DNA of 64,000 nucleotides from Agromyces mangrovi (GTDB lineage: Bacteria > Actinomycetota > Actinomycetes > Actinomycetales > Microbacteriaceae), in NCBI RefSeq assembly GCF_030296695.1, contig NZ_AP027737.1, forward strand, positions 2,604,001-2,668,000, in the 5' to 3' direction. The notes below the pieces were generated by a model. That model did not search any database. It was given only the letters and a program-made list of their open reading frames with translations, and was not told the DNA's origin. Below are positions 10,683-20,005 of the stretch, in pieces; positions within the stretch are counted from its first letter, which is position 1; each line of letters opens with the position of its first letter. The position numbers and the translations under genes were made by a program.

Positions 10683-12381
10683 TCCGCCAGCAGCTGCGCC
10701 CGCACCTGCGCTCGCAGCACCTTGCCGATGAGCGAGCGCGGCAGGTCGTCGAGCTCGACGACGCGGCGCGGCACCTTGTAGGCGGCGAGGCGCTCGCGGC
10801 AGTGGTCGCGCAGCCCGTCGGAGTCGAGGAAGGCGCCCTCGCGCAGCACGACCGCGGCCACCACCTCCTCGCCGCCGCGCGGGCTCGGCAGGCCGACCGC
10901 CGCCGATGCCACGACGTCGGGGTGCGTCTCGAGCGCGCCCTCGACCTCGGACGGCGAGACGTTGAAGCCGCCCGTGATGATGAGCTCCTTGATGCGGTCG
11001 ACGATCGTGATGAACCCGTCGGCGTCGGCGGTGACGATGTCGCCGGTGCGCAGCCAGCCGCCCGGCAGCAGCGCCGCGGTGGTCTCGATCGGTCGCCGCC
11101 AGTACCCGCCGAACACCTGCGGCCCGCGGATCAGCAGCTCGCCCGCCTCGCCGAGTCGGCGGTCGACCGACGTGTCGTCCGGGTCGACGATGCGGATCTC
11201 GGTGCTCGGGAACGGCACACCCACCGTGCCGGGCCGCCTGGTCGGCCCCATCGGATTGCCGACCGCGAGCGGCGAGGTCTCGGTCATGCCGTAGCCCTCG
11301 ACGAGGAGGCCCCCGGTGACCTCCTCCCAGCGCGAGATGGTCTCGGCGGGCAGGCTCATCGCCCCCGAGATCGCGAAGCGGACGTGCGACAGGTCGACCT
11401 CGCCACGCGACGCCGCGTCGGCGAGCCGGTCGTAGATCGGCGGTACCGCGGGCAGGAAGGTCGGGGGCTCTGCTTCGCGGCGGTCGTGACGAGCCCGACG
11501 TCGAACGTGGGGAAGAGCACGAGCTTCGCCCCGATGCTCATCGCGGTCGTGAGGCACAGCGTCATGCCGTAGGCGTGGAACAGCGGCAGCACGCCGTAGA
11601 ACGTCTCGCCGCCGATCTCGAGCCCGGGCACCCAGGCGACGCCCTGCATGGCGTTCGCACGCAGCGCCCGATGCGTGAGGATCGCCCCCTTCGGCGTGCC
11701 GGTCGTGCCGCTCGTGTACTGCAGCAGCGCGGTGTCGTCGATCGCCGGGCCGGGCACGCGCCGCGAGACGCGCCGGTGGTCGAGCAACTGCTTCCAGGCG
11801 AGCGGATGCCCCTGGGGCCGCCCCGTCAGCTTGGCGCGCGCCGCCCGTGCCTTCGGGATCGGCAGGCGCAGCGCGAGGCGCGTGCGCAGCGGCATCGCCT
11901 TCGTCAGGTCGACGCTCACGACGTGCTCGACGCGCAGGTCGCTCGGGAACCCGGCGATCGTGTCGACCGTCTTGTCCCAGACGATGGCGACTCGCGCGCC
12001 GTGGTCCTCGAACTGGTGGCGCAGCTCGCGCGCGGTGTAGAGCGGGTTGTGCTCGATCACGATGGCCCCGAGCCGCAGTGCGGCGTAGAACGCGACGACG
12101 TGCTGCGGGCAGTTGGGCAGCACGATCGCCACCCGGTCGCCCGCCGTCACCCCGAGCCGGCGCAGTCCCTCGGCGGCCCGCGCGACCTGCTCGCCGAGCT
12201 CGCGGTAGGTCGTGACCGCCCCGAAGAACTCGAGCGCCGGCCGCTTCCCGTGCGCCGTCACGCTCGCCGCGAGCATCTCGGGCAGCGTCTGCGTCGGCTC
12301 CTCGATCTCGGGCCGCACGCCCTCCGCGTACGCCGACAGCCACGGCCTGGACTCGAACGGGTTGCTCGTCACATGCCCCAT
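10679..12381 (-). pseudogene. Long-chain acyl-CoA ligase (AMP-binding), broken by a one-base deletion
   Basis: The N-terminal two thirds, with YTSGTTGTPKGAILTHRAL and the EHNPLYTARELRHQ motif of fatty-acyl-CoA ligases, lies in one frame. The C-terminal third, with VEGYGMTETSPLAVGN, GWLRTGDI, DRIKELIITGGFNVSP and the catalytic Lys in RSLIGKVLR, lies in the next. They join as KQSPPTFLP if the G5 run at 11463-11467 had one more base. Restored length is about 567 residues, normal for FadD. It would activate fatty or aromatic acids as CoA thioesters. All motifs are present on both sides, favouring a sequencing indel over decay. First gene of an operon with OCD and racemase. Confidence 0.85.
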
Positions 12382-12422
12382 CCTGCCCCGTCGGCCTTCC
12401 CCGCGGCAGCATGCGCCGTCGC

Positions 12423-12435
12423 TAGGGTGACCGGT
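12423..12435 (+). promoter_or_regulatory. Leaderless -10 element for ltrA
   Basis: TAGGGT at 12423-12428, seven bases, then ATG at 12436. This is the classic actinobacterial TANNNT-N7-ATG leaderless arrangement; no Shine-Dalgarno is visible. Confidence 0.5.
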
Positions 12436-13683
12436 ATGAGCAGCACCGAACCCGGCCGCACGCGCAGCCCGCACGGGCTCGTCCCGATGACGGGGCGCAA
12501 CCCGAAGGACCCGCACCGCGCGGCCACGCCGCTGGAACTCCTGTACGACCTGACGCTCGTCGTCGCGTTCTCGATCGCCGGGTCCGAGCTCGCGCACAGC
12601 CTCTCGGCCGGTCACGTCTGGACGGGCATCGCGGCGTTCCTGTTCTGCATGTTCGCGATCATCTGGGCGTGGATGACGTTCGCCTGGTTCGCGTCGGCGT
12701 ACGACACCGACGACTGGGGCTTCCGCATCGCGACGATGGTGCAGATGCTCGGCGTCACCATCCTGGCCCTCGGCATCGGCGACCTCTTCGCGGGCTTCGA
12801 CGAGGGCGTGCTCGACAACGACGTCATCGTCACGGGCTACGTGATCATGCGGCTGTCGATGGTGAGCCTCTGGTTGCGGGCCGCGCGCAACGACCCCGAG
12901 CACCGCCGCGTGCTGCTCGGGTACGTCTGGCTCATCTCCGCGGCGCAGCTGGGCTGGATCGTGACGGCGTTCGTGCCGCTGCCGATGCCCGCGGTGCTGG
13001 TGCTCATGGGCACGCTCTACCTCGTCGAGGTCGGCGGCTCGGCGCTGCTCGAGCGGCAGGAGGGGCGCCTGCCCATCCACCCCCACCACATCGCGGAGCG
13101 CTTCGGGCTGCTCGGCATCATCACGTTCGGCGAGGTCGTGCTCGGCACCACCACGGCGGTCGGCGCGCTCACGACCGAGGTCGGCTGGACCGTCGACGCG
13201 GGCGTGCTCGCGTTCTCGGGCATCGCCATGGTGGTCGGCATGTGGTGGGTGTACTTCTCGCTGCCGCACGGCGAGATCCTCGGCAAGCGGCGCGACCTCG
13301 GCGTGCGCTGGGCCTACTCGCATCTGGCGATCTACACGACCATCGCCGCGGTCGGGGCCGGGCTGCACGCCGTCGCCTACTACCTGGAGCACCACAGCGA
13401 GCTCGACGAGGTCGCGACGACGCTGACCGTCGCGGTGCCCCTCGCCCTCTACGTGCTCGCCGTGTACGGCGCCTTCCACCTGCTCCTGCCCGGGCGCGAC
13501 GCGGTGCACACCTGGTTGTTGGTCGGCACCGTGGTCACGATCGTCGCCGCGGTCCTGCTCGCGATGGCGGGCGTCTCGATCGCGTGGCCGATCCTCGTGC
13601 TCACGGTCGCCCCGTGGATCAGCGTCGTCGGCTACGAGCTGTACGGCGACCGGCACATCAGGCGCGCGCTCGACGCGCTCTGA
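12436..13683 (+). CDS. Low-temperature-requirement protein A family membrane protein
   Basis: A 415-residue LtrA-family integral membrane protein with about 12 hydrophobic segments. The hallmark N-terminus ATPLELLYDLTLVVAFSIAGSELAH and the central HIAERFGLLGIITFGEVVLG are clear. LtrA was named from a Listeria cold-growth mutant and its biochemical role is unknown; the fold suggests a transporter or channel. It stands alone, divergent from the ligase operon and convergent with the DHA2 exporter. Confidence 0.9.
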   Translation: MSSTEPGRTRSPHGLVPMTGRNPKDPHRAATPLELLYDLTLVVAFSIAGSELAHSLSAGHVWTGIAAFLFCMFAIIWAWMTFAWFASAYDTDDWGFRIATMVQMLGVTILALGIGDLFAGFDEGVLDNDVIVTGYVIMRLSMVSLWLRAARNDPEHRRVLLGYVWLISAAQLGWIVTAFVPLPMPAVLVLMGTLYLVEVGGSALLERQEGRLPIHPHHIAERFGLLGIITFGEVVLGTTTAVGALTTEVGWTVDAGVLAFSGIAMVVGMWWVYFSLPHGEILGKRRDLGVRWAYSHLAIYTTIAAVGAGLHAVAYYLEHHSELDEVATTLTVAVPLALYVLAVYGAFHLLLPGRDAVHTWLLVGTVVTIVAAVLLAMAGVSIAWPILVLTVAPWISVVGYELYGDRHIRRALDAL

Positions 13684-13688
13684 GGGCG

Positions 13689-13713
13689 GGCGGATGCCTC
13701 TGGGACATCCGCC
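13689..13713. terminator. Hairpin between convergent ltrA and MFS genes
   Basis: GGCGGATG (13689-13696) and CATCCGCC (13706-13713) form an 8-bp GC-rich stem with a nine-base loop, just past the ltrA stop and before the end of the convergent exporter. A bidirectional terminator is plausible; no T-tract follows. The stem is built from the abundant GGATGCC-type octamer. Confidence 0.4.
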
Positions 13714-13734
13714 GTCCACACGGGTGACAGGAGG

Positions 13735-15332
13735 TCAGGCCGGGCGGTCGGCCGACTCGAGTGCGTCGGGCTCGTCGTCGCGGGCGCGGCCCGAGCCGAG
13801 CGAGAGCGTCGCGAGCAGGCCGACCGCGAGGAACCCGGCGGCGGCCAGCGCGGACCAGCGGGTGGCGTCGCTGAACGCCTCGCGCGCGGCATCCGCCGCC
13901 TCGGGCGACTGCGCGTCGAGCGACGGGATCGCCGACCCGGCGCTGTCGACCACGAGCGAGACGAGCTGCTCCCGCTCGGCGTCGGGCAGGTCGCCCAGGC
14001 GCGAGTCCATCTCGGTGCCGAGCGAGCTGAACAGCACCGTACCGAGGATCGCGATGCCGAGCGCCGAGCCCACCTGCCGCGAGGTCGACTGCGTGCCCGA
14101 CGCCTGGCCGCTGCTCGAGACGGGCACGTCGACGAGGATCACGCCGGTGAGCTGCGCGGTCGCGAGGCCGACGCCGAAGCCGTAGACGAACAGGCCGATC
14201 ACGATCTGCCACCACGGGGTGTCGACCGAGATCACCCAGGCGATCAGCAGCAGTCCGACGATCTCGGAGCCGATGCCGACACGCACGACCCAGACGGGCG
14301 CGATGCGCCCGCTCGTCGAGCCCGCGACGCCGCTCGCGACGAACGAGCCCGCCGCGAGCGCGACGATGACCCAGCCGGTCTGCAGGGCGTCGTAGCCGAG
14401 CACGTTCTGCAGCCAGAGCGGCAGCGACAGGATGATGCCGAACTCGCCGAGCGACACGAGCAGCGCGGCGATGTTGCCGTTGCGGAACGACGGGATGCGG
14501 AACAGCGAGAAGTCGAGCATGGTGCTGCGCCCGATGCGCTGCCGGTGCAGTCCCCACCAGATGAATCCCGCGATGCCCGCCGCCGACAGGGCGAACGCGA
14601 TGGGGATCGGCGAGAGCGCGAAGGGCCACGCCCAGTCGCCGAAGGCGAGGTCCGGCTCGGCGAGCCACCAACCGTAGCTGCGGCCCTCGATGAGGCCGAA
14701 GACGAGGCTGGCGGATGCCACGACGGACAGCGCCGCCCCGACGAGGTCGACCTTCACCGGGTGCTCGGCCCGCGACTCGAGCACGAACAGCAGCGCGCCG
14801 ATCACGACGAGCACGCCGAGCGGCACGTTGATGCCGAACGCCCAGCGCCAGGAGAAGTACGTCGTGAGCCACCCGCCGAGCAGCGGGCCGACGGCCGCCA
14901 TGCCGCCGATGGTCGAGCCCCACACGGCGAACGCGATGCCGCGGTCGCGCCCGCGGAAGGTCGAGTTGATGATCGACAGCGTCGTCGGCAGGATCATCGC
15001 CCCGCCCACGCCCTGCACGACGCGCGAGGCGATCAGCGCGTCGCCCGTCGGCGCGAGCGCCGCCACGACCGACGACAGCGCGAAGATGGTGATGCCGATC
15101 AGGAGCATCCGTCGCCTGCCGAACCGGTCGGCGAGCGTGCCGAACACGAGCAGCAGCGCCGCGAACACGAGCGTGTAGCTCTCCTGCACCCACTGCACCT
15201 GCGTCGAGGTGAGCGACAGCTCGTCGACGATCGACGGGATCGCCACGTTCACGATGGTCGAGTCGACGATGATGAGGGCGACGGCGACGCTGATGACGAC
15301 GAGGCCGATCCAGCGGGTGCGGGGGAGGTCAC
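13735..15332 (-). CDS. MFS drug exporter, DHA2 type, with a frameshift at its start
   Basis: A 14-TM efflux transporter with STQVQWVQESYTLVFAALLL, motif A LADRFGRRRMLLIG and SRVVQGVGGAMILPTTLSII. The longest unbroken frame begins only at GTG 15252 and would lose most of TM1. The missing part, WIGLVVISVAVALIIVDSTI, is present just upstream in the same frame but has no start codon. Adding one base to the G5 run at 15321-15325 connects it to GTG 15332 (MTSPRTRW...). Restored length is about 532 residues. Substrate unknown. It follows moaD on the same strand by position but has its own start region. Confidence 0.85.
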
Positions 15333-15366
15333 CCTCCGATTATGCGCCCGCGAACGCGCACGACGG

Positions 15367-15660
15367 CTATCCGCCCGCGAACGGGGGCAGCACGTCGACC
15401 GTGCCGGCGAGGGGAGTGGACGGGGCGCGGCTCACGACCCCGTCGACCAGGAACGAGCCGTTCGCCACGACGCGCGCCATCGCGGGGCCGTAGCGCTCCA
15501 CCAGCGCGTCGCGCAGGTCGCCGACGGTCGCGACGCAGTCGAGCTGCTCCTCCTCGCGCCCGGCCGCCTCGGCCGCGGCCGCGAAGTAGCGCACGGTCAC
15601 GGTGTCGAGGGCGACGGATGCTTCTGGACGGGCCGATCCGCTCGCGAACGACTCAGCCAC
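15367..15660 (-). CDS. moaD: Molybdopterin synthase sulfur-carrier subunit MoaD
   Basis: A 97-residue ubiquitin-like sulfur carrier. [18 protein letters not shown] near the start and the C-terminus DVLPPFAGG with the essential terminal Gly-Gly identify it. MoeZ adenylates and sulfurates this tail, and MoaE then uses the thiocarboxylate. The GTG start overlaps the moaA end by eight bases, so moaA-moaD are coupled. A 20-residue N-terminal extension precedes the first beta strand; an internal start would shorten it. Confidence 0.9.
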   Translation of the reverse strand: MAESFASGSARPEASVALDTVTVRYFAAAAEAAGREEEQLDCVATVGDLRDALVERYGPAMARVVANGSFLVDGVVSRAPSTPLAGTVDVLPPFAGG

Positions 15661-16720
15661 CGATGCCTCCCATCGTGCGCACGGGCCGCACGAACGACCG
15701 GTCGTCGATGCCGTGCCCGGCCTTCTTGCCCCACATCGCGCCCCGCCAGTACTCGGCGATCGTGGCGTCGTCGGCGCCCGAGCGCAGCAGGCCGCGCAGG
15801 TCGGTCTCCTCGTCGCCGAACAGGCACGAGCGCACCGAGCCCTCGGCCGTCAGTCGCGTGCGGTCGCAGGCACCGCAGAACGGACGGGTGACCGAGGCGA
15901 TGATGCCGACCGTGGCGGGGCCGTCGTCGACGAGCCAGTCCTCGGCGGGCGCGGCGGGGTCGTCGCGGCCGACGGGCGTGAGTGCGAAGCGCGCGCCGAG
16001 CACATCGAGCAGCTCGCGCGCATCGACCATGTTCGCGCGCTGCCACGCTTCGTCGGCGTCGAGCGGCATCTGCTCGATGAAGCGCAGCCGGCAGCCGTGG
16101 TCGATCGCCCAGGCGAGCAGGGCGGGGGCGTCGTGCAGCGTCTCGCGCATGAGCACGGCGTTCATCTTGATGGGGCCGAGTCCGGCGCGGTGCGCGGCGT
16201 CGATGCCGGCGAGCACGGCGGGCAGGCGGTCGCGCCGGGTGAGCTTGGCGAAGTGCGCGCGGTCGAGCGTGTCGAGCGACACGTTCACGCGGCAGAGCCC
16301 CGCCTCTACGAGCGGCTGCGCCTTGCGGTCGAGCCCGATGCCGTTGGTCGTCAGGGCGAGCGGCGTGCCCGGTGCGGCCTCGGCCGAGCGCCGCACGATC
16401 TCGACGAGGTCGGGGCGGGTGAGCGGCTCGCCGCCCGTGAAGCGCACCTCGCGCACGCCGAGGTCGCGCACCGCGAGGCCGACCAGCCGGGCGATCTCCT
16501 CGGCCGACAGCAGCTCGTCCTTCGGAATGACCGGCAGGCCCTCGGCGGGCATGCAGTACGTGCAGCGCAGCGAGCACACCGAGGTGATCGAGACGCGGAG
16601 GTCCTGGGCGACGCGCCCGTACCGATCGACGAGCGCGCCGGTCTCGGGGCGGCCGTCCATCGACGGCATCGCTCCGGGGTCGCGGCGCACCCGCGGCAGG
16701 CCGAGCGCGATCTGGGTCAT
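15653..16720 (-). CDS. moaA: GTP 3',8-cyclase MoaA
   Basis: A 355-residue radical-SAM enzyme catalysing the first step of Moco synthesis, rearrangement of GTP toward cyclic pyranopterin. The SAM-binding 4Fe-4S motif is CSLRCTYC, the GGEP motif is [11 protein letters not shown], and the second cluster has [11 protein letters not shown] with a further Cys in VRSC. The protein ends in GIGG, the conserved C-terminal Gly-Gly needed for activity. ATG at 16720 chosen; an in-frame extension to 16777 lacks similarity. Works with the MoaC half of the fusion at 6739. Confidence 0.95.
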   Translation of the reverse strand: MTQIALGLPRVRRDPGAMPSMDGRPETGALVDRYGRVAQDLRVSITSVCSLRCTYCMPAEGLPVIPKDELLSAEEIARLVGLAVRDLGVREVRFTGGEPLTRPDLVEIVRRSAEAAPGTPLALTTNGIGLDRKAQPLVEAGLCRVNVSLDTLDRAHFAKLTRRDRLPAVLAGIDAAHRAGLGPIKMNAVLMRETLHDAPALLAWAIDHGCRLRFIEQMPLDADEAWQRANMVDARELLDVLGARFALTPVGRDDPAAPAEDWLVDDGPATVGIIASVTRPFCGACDRTRLTAEGSVRSCLFGDEETDLRGLLRSGADDATIAEYWRGAMWGKKAGHGIDDRSFVRPVRTMGGIGG

Positions 16721-16800
16721 GGGTTCCAGCCTACGGGCGGATGCCGCGGGGCGGCGCCCGTGCGTCTTACCGTGCACGAACGTCCCTGCCGTCGTTCTCG

Positions 16801-16858
16801 CGAGTCGTCATGAAGTGCCGCTTCGAGGCGGGCCGAAGCGACACTTCATGACGACTCG
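16801..16858. repeat. Hairpin repeat family A, copy 1
   Basis: Imperfect palindrome of 58 bases. The outer 17-bp stem starts CGAGTCGTCATGAAGTG; after one mismatch comes a 7-bp inner stem CGCTTCG/CGAAGCG around an 8-base loop. It lies between the end of moeA2 and the start of moaA, two genes on the same strand. Two sister copies are at 18129 and 19897. No T-tract, so it is not a plain terminator; REP-like mobile or structural element inferred. Confidence 0.8.
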
Positions 16859-16867
16859 GGGATTGCG

Positions 16868-18078
16868 TCAGCGGGAGGCGAGCAGCACCGGCACGGTCTG
16901 GCCGACGGCGACCTCGGTGACGTCGGCGGGCACCACGGCGAAGCCGTCGGCGGCGGCGAGGCCGGTGACCAGGTGCGAGGCCGATCCGCCGGGGTACGCG
17001 GGCACGGCGACGAGCGACGCCACCTGTGCGGTCACCGCGACGGGCATGACCTGCACGCGACCGGCGGGGAGCGCCAGCCCGCGCCCACGACGAGCGGCAC
17101 GGGCGTCGGTGCGCGGCGACCGAGCAGGCGCAGGATCGCCGGGCGCACGAACATCTCGAACGACACGTGCACGGCCACGGGGTTGCCGGGCAGGCCGAAC
17201 ACCGGCGTGCCGTCGGCGAGGGCGCCGAACGCCTGCGGGCGGCCCGGCTGCATCGCGACCTGCTCGAACACGACCTGCCCGGTCGCGCCGAGCACCGCGC
17301 GCACCACATCGTGGTCGCCGACGCTCACGCCGCCCGAGCACACGACCAGGTCGCACTCGGGAAGCCGGTCGAGCCAGGCCCGCACCGCGTCGGGGTCGTC
17401 GGGCAGGCGACCCGCGGCGACCACCTCGGCGCCGGCGTCGGCGGCGAGGCCGGCGAGCAGGGTCGAGTTCGAGTCGGGGATGCTGCCGTGGCCGAGCGGC
17501 TCGCCCGGCGCGACGAGTTCGCTGCCGGTCGCCGCGATCGCCACTCGCGGGCGTGCGACCACGTCGAGCGCGGCGTGGCCCGCCGCGGCGGCGGCGGAGA
17601 GGTGCCGCGGCGCCAGCACGGTGCCCGCGGTGAGCACGGCCGCCCCGCGCCGCGCGTCCTCGCCGGCGCGGCGGATGTGCCGACCCGCGATCGGCTCGAC
17701 CTCGACGCGCACCTGCTCGGTGCCGCCGTCGGTCGCCTCGACCGCGACCACGGCGTCGGCGCCCGACGGCACCGGGGCGCCCGTCATGATGCGCACCGCC
17801 TGCCCGCGAGCGAGCGCCGGATCGTTCGATGCACCCGCCGGCAGGTCGGCCACGACGTCGAGCGTCACGGGGGCCTCGGGGCTCGCGCCGCGGAGGTCTG
17901 CGCGCCGCACCGCGTACCCGTCCATCGCCGAGTTGTCGAAGGGCGGCACGTCGAGGTGGCTCACCAGGTCGACGGCGAGCGTGCGCCCCGCGGCATCCGC
18001 CAATGCCGGCGTCTCGCGGCGGGTCAGCGGCTCGACGGCGGCGAGCACTCGGGCGAGATGCGCCTCGACGGTGATCAT
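16868..18078 (-). pseudogene. moeA: Second MoeA-type molybdotransferase, broken by a one-base deletion
   Basis: A complete MoeA domain set is visible: PPFDNSAMDGYAVRRADL, IMTGAPVPSGADAVVAVEA, VAIAATGSELVAPGEPLGH, VCSGGVSVGDHDVVRAVL and VFGLPGNPVAVHVSFEMF. The last domain (GRVQVMPVAVTAQ... VPVLLASR) is in a shifted frame. One extra base in the G4 run at 17066-17069 gives WRSPAGRVQVMPVAV and a protein of about 403 residues. Paralogue of the moeA at 5546, with distinct sequence. Paired MoeA proteins are common in actinobacteria and may serve different molybdoenzymes. Probably functional if the indel is an assembly error. Confidence 0.85.
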
Positions 18079-18128
18079 GGCCACCACGCTACCGGCGGCC
18101 GTTCCGTCGTCCCGGCGTCGTCGTCCAC

Positions 18129-18188
18129 GCGAGTCGTCACGAAGTGTCGCTTCGGCAGCTCGGATAGCGACAGTTCATGACGACTCGC
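18129..18188. repeat. Hairpin repeat family A, copy 2
   Basis: 60-base imperfect palindrome, left arm GCGAGTCGTCACGAAGTGTC, right arm ending GTTCATGACGACTCGC. It sits in the divergent gap between moeA2 and the sulfite-oxidase-like gene, 81 bp before that gene's start, so here it is at a promoter and not at a 3' end. The right arm is shared almost exactly with copy 3. Confidence 0.8.
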
Positions 18189-18268
18189 GAACCCACGCGG
18201 GCGGGGATCGGGCGGTGACAGGACGCCAGCGCGGGGCTAGTGTCGCTCTCAGCGGGGAGGGGGCGCGC

Positions 18269-18862
18269 ATGTCGTTCATCACGAGGGGCTTCACCGGGCG
18301 CGGGCGCGACCGCGACGATCGGCTGCCGCCGGGACAGACGCTGGCGCGCGACTTCCCGGTGCTGTCGGCCGGGCCCACGCCCGAGGTCGACACCGACGAG
18401 TGGGAGTTCACGATCCGCACGGAGTCGGGCGTGGAACACACGTGGGACTGGCAGGGGCTGCTCGATGCCGGCGTCGAGGACGTCGAGACCGACATCCACT
18501 GCGTGACGCACTGGTCGAAGCTGGGCACCTCGTGGCGCGGCGTGCCGCTCGACGCGCTGTTCGAGGAGGTCGAGACCGACGCCGGGTACGTCATGGCGCA
18601 CAGCTACGGCGGCTACACGACGAACCTGCCGCTCGAGGAGGTGCTCGACGGGCAGGCGTGGATCGCGATCGACTACGACGGCGAGCCCCTCGACCCCGAG
18701 CACGGTGGCCCGGCCCGGCTGCTCGTGCCGCACCTGTACTTCTGGAAGAGCGCGAAGTGGGTGCGCGGCCTCGTGCTCATGGAGGACGACCAGCCCGGCT
18801 TCTGGGAGCAGTACGGCTACCACAACCACGGCGACCCGTGGCGCGAGGAGCGCTACTGGTGA
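18269..18862 (+). CDS. Sulfite oxidase-like molybdopterin-dependent oxidoreductase
   Basis: A 197-residue cytoplasmic protein of the sulfite-oxidase/YedY Mo-binding fold: PPGQTLARDFPVLSAGPTP near the start, then DIHCVTHWSKLGTSWRGV, in which Cys is the expected Mo ligand, then AHSYGGYTTNLPLEE and LYFWKSAKWVRG. No Tat or Sec signal is visible, unlike periplasmic MsrP. GGGGAGG lies upstream of the ATG. GTGA overlap with a flavin reductase gene and then DUF6510 suggests a three-protein redox unit. The Moco genes on both sides fit this being their client. Substrate is unknown. Confidence 0.85.
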   Translation: MSFITRGFTGRGRDRDDRLPPGQTLARDFPVLSAGPTPEVDTDEWEFTIRTESGVEHTWDWQGLLDAGVEDVETDIHCVTHWSKLGTSWRGVPLDALFEEVETDAGYVMAHSYGGYTTNLPLEEVLDGQAWIAIDYDGEPLDPEHGGPARLLVPHLYFWKSAKWVRGLVLMEDDQPGFWEQYGYHNHGDPWREERYW

Positions 18863-19635
18863 TCGCCGCGGTGCCGCGATCGGGCTGGCACGTCGCCGCA
18901 GTCGTGGAGGCGTCGCCCGAGACCCCGAGCGCCCGGCGCCTCGTGCTCGACGTGCCGACCTGGCCGGGCAACGCCGCCGGGCAGCACCTCGACGTGCGAC
19001 TCACCGCGCCCGACGGGTACACGGCGACCCGGTCGTACTCGATCGCCTCGTCGGGCCCCGGCACGCGCGTCGTGCTCGCGGTCGACCGGCTGCCCGGTGG
19101 CGAGGTCTCGCCGTTCCTCGTCGACGAGGTGCGCGCCGGCGACGAATTCGAGGTGCACGGCCCGCTCGGGCGTTTCTTCGTGTGGCATCCGATCGAGCCG
19201 GGGGAGCGGTTGGCGGATGCCTCGGCCGACGGACCCCGCCCGGTGCAGCTCATCGCCGGGGGCTCGGGCGTCGTGCCGCTCGTCGCGATCGCGGCGGCGC
19301 ACGGTGCGGCGCACGACCCGACGCCGATGCGGCTGCTCGTGTCGGTGCGCACGCCCGAGGACGCGTTCTTCGGCGACGACCTCGCCGACCTCGCGCGGGC
19401 GTCGGACGCGTTCTCGCTCGACTACGCGTACACCCGCCGCGCACCCGACGGCTGGACCGGGCACGTCGGCCGGCTCACCCGCGACGAGGTCGCGGCCGTG
19501 GTGCTGCCGGCCGACGATGCACCACTCGTGTACGTGTGCGGCTCGACCGGGTTCGTCGAGCGCGTCGCATCGTGGCTGATCGAGCTCGGCCACGACGCGC
19601 GCGCCATCCGCACGGAGCGATTCGGAGGCACCTGA
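18859..19635 (+). CDS. Ferredoxin-NADP reductase-type flavoprotein
   Basis: A 258-residue FNR-like reductase with an FAD-binding barrel (TRSYSIASS, the RxYS motif) and an NAD(P)-binding half (LIAGGSGVVPLVAIAA, then VYVCGSTGFVERVASWL). No plant-type 2Fe-2S domain is present, so electrons pass straight from the flavin to a partner. The GTG start overlaps the stop of the sulfite-oxidase-like gene by four bases and its own stop abuts DUF6510, so it is the probable electron donor (or acceptor) for that molybdoenzyme. GTG start fixed by the overlap. Confidence 0.88.
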   Translation: MIAAVPRSGWHVAAVVEASPETPSARRLVLDVPTWPGNAAGQHLDVRLTAPDGYTATRSYSIASSGPGTRVVLAVDRLPGGEVSPFLVDEVRAGDEFEVHGPLGRFFVWHPIEPGERLADASADGPRPVQLIAGGSGVVPLVAIAAAHGAAHDPTPMRLLVSVRTPEDAFFGDDLADLARASDAFSLDYAYTRRAPDGWTGHVGRLTRDEVAAVVLPADDAPLVYVCGSTGFVERVASWLIELGHDARAIRTERFGGT

Positions 19636-19889
19636 TGACCCATCTCGACGGCAACGCCCTCGCGGGCGAGCTCACCAAGTTCTTCGCGTTCGACGTCACG
19701 ACCGCGCGCGGCCGGTGCGCGAGCTGCGGCACGATCGCCGAGCTCGCGCGCGCCATGCTGTACACGGATGCCGCGGGGCTGGTCGCCCGCTGCGGCACGT
19801 GCGACGCGGTGCTCGTCACGGTCGTCGAGTCCGACGACCGCGCGTGGCTCGGCTTCTCGGGCGTCAGCGCGATCGAGCTGCGCCGCTGA
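19635..19889 (+). CDS. DUF6510 zinc-ribbon protein
   Basis: A small protein of 84 residues with two CxxC knuckles, CASCG and CGTCD, about 28 residues apart, consistent with a zinc ribbon or small metal site. Begins MTHLDGNALAGELTKFF, characteristic of DUF6510. The ATG shares a base with the TGA of the reductase gene (TGATG), so it is co-translated with the sulfite-oxidase-like pair. Function unknown; it might be a rubredoxin-like shuttle or an assembly factor for the oxidoreductase. Confidence 0.8.
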   Translation: MTHLDGNALAGELTKFFAFDVTTARGRCASCGTIAELARAMLYTDAAGLVARCGTCDAVLVTVVESDDRAWLGFSGVSAIELRR

Positions 19890-19896
19890 CCACTTC

Positions 19897-19956
19897 GCGA
19901 GTCGTCATGAAGTGCCGCATCAGGGCACGTCGAAGCGACAGTTCATGACGACTCGC
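19897..19956. repeat. Hairpin repeat family A, copy 3
   Basis: 60-base palindrome between two convergent genes, starting eight bases after the DUF6510 stop. Left arm GCGAGTCGTCATGAAGTGCC, right arm ends GTTCATGACGACTCGC. It could act as a bidirectional terminator here, but copies 1 and 2 are not at convergent ends. Confidence 0.8.
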
Positions 19957-20005
19957 GGAAGGGGCGGCGGGCTGAGCTCGGCGCAGCCCGGAGGCATCCG
20001 CTCGC

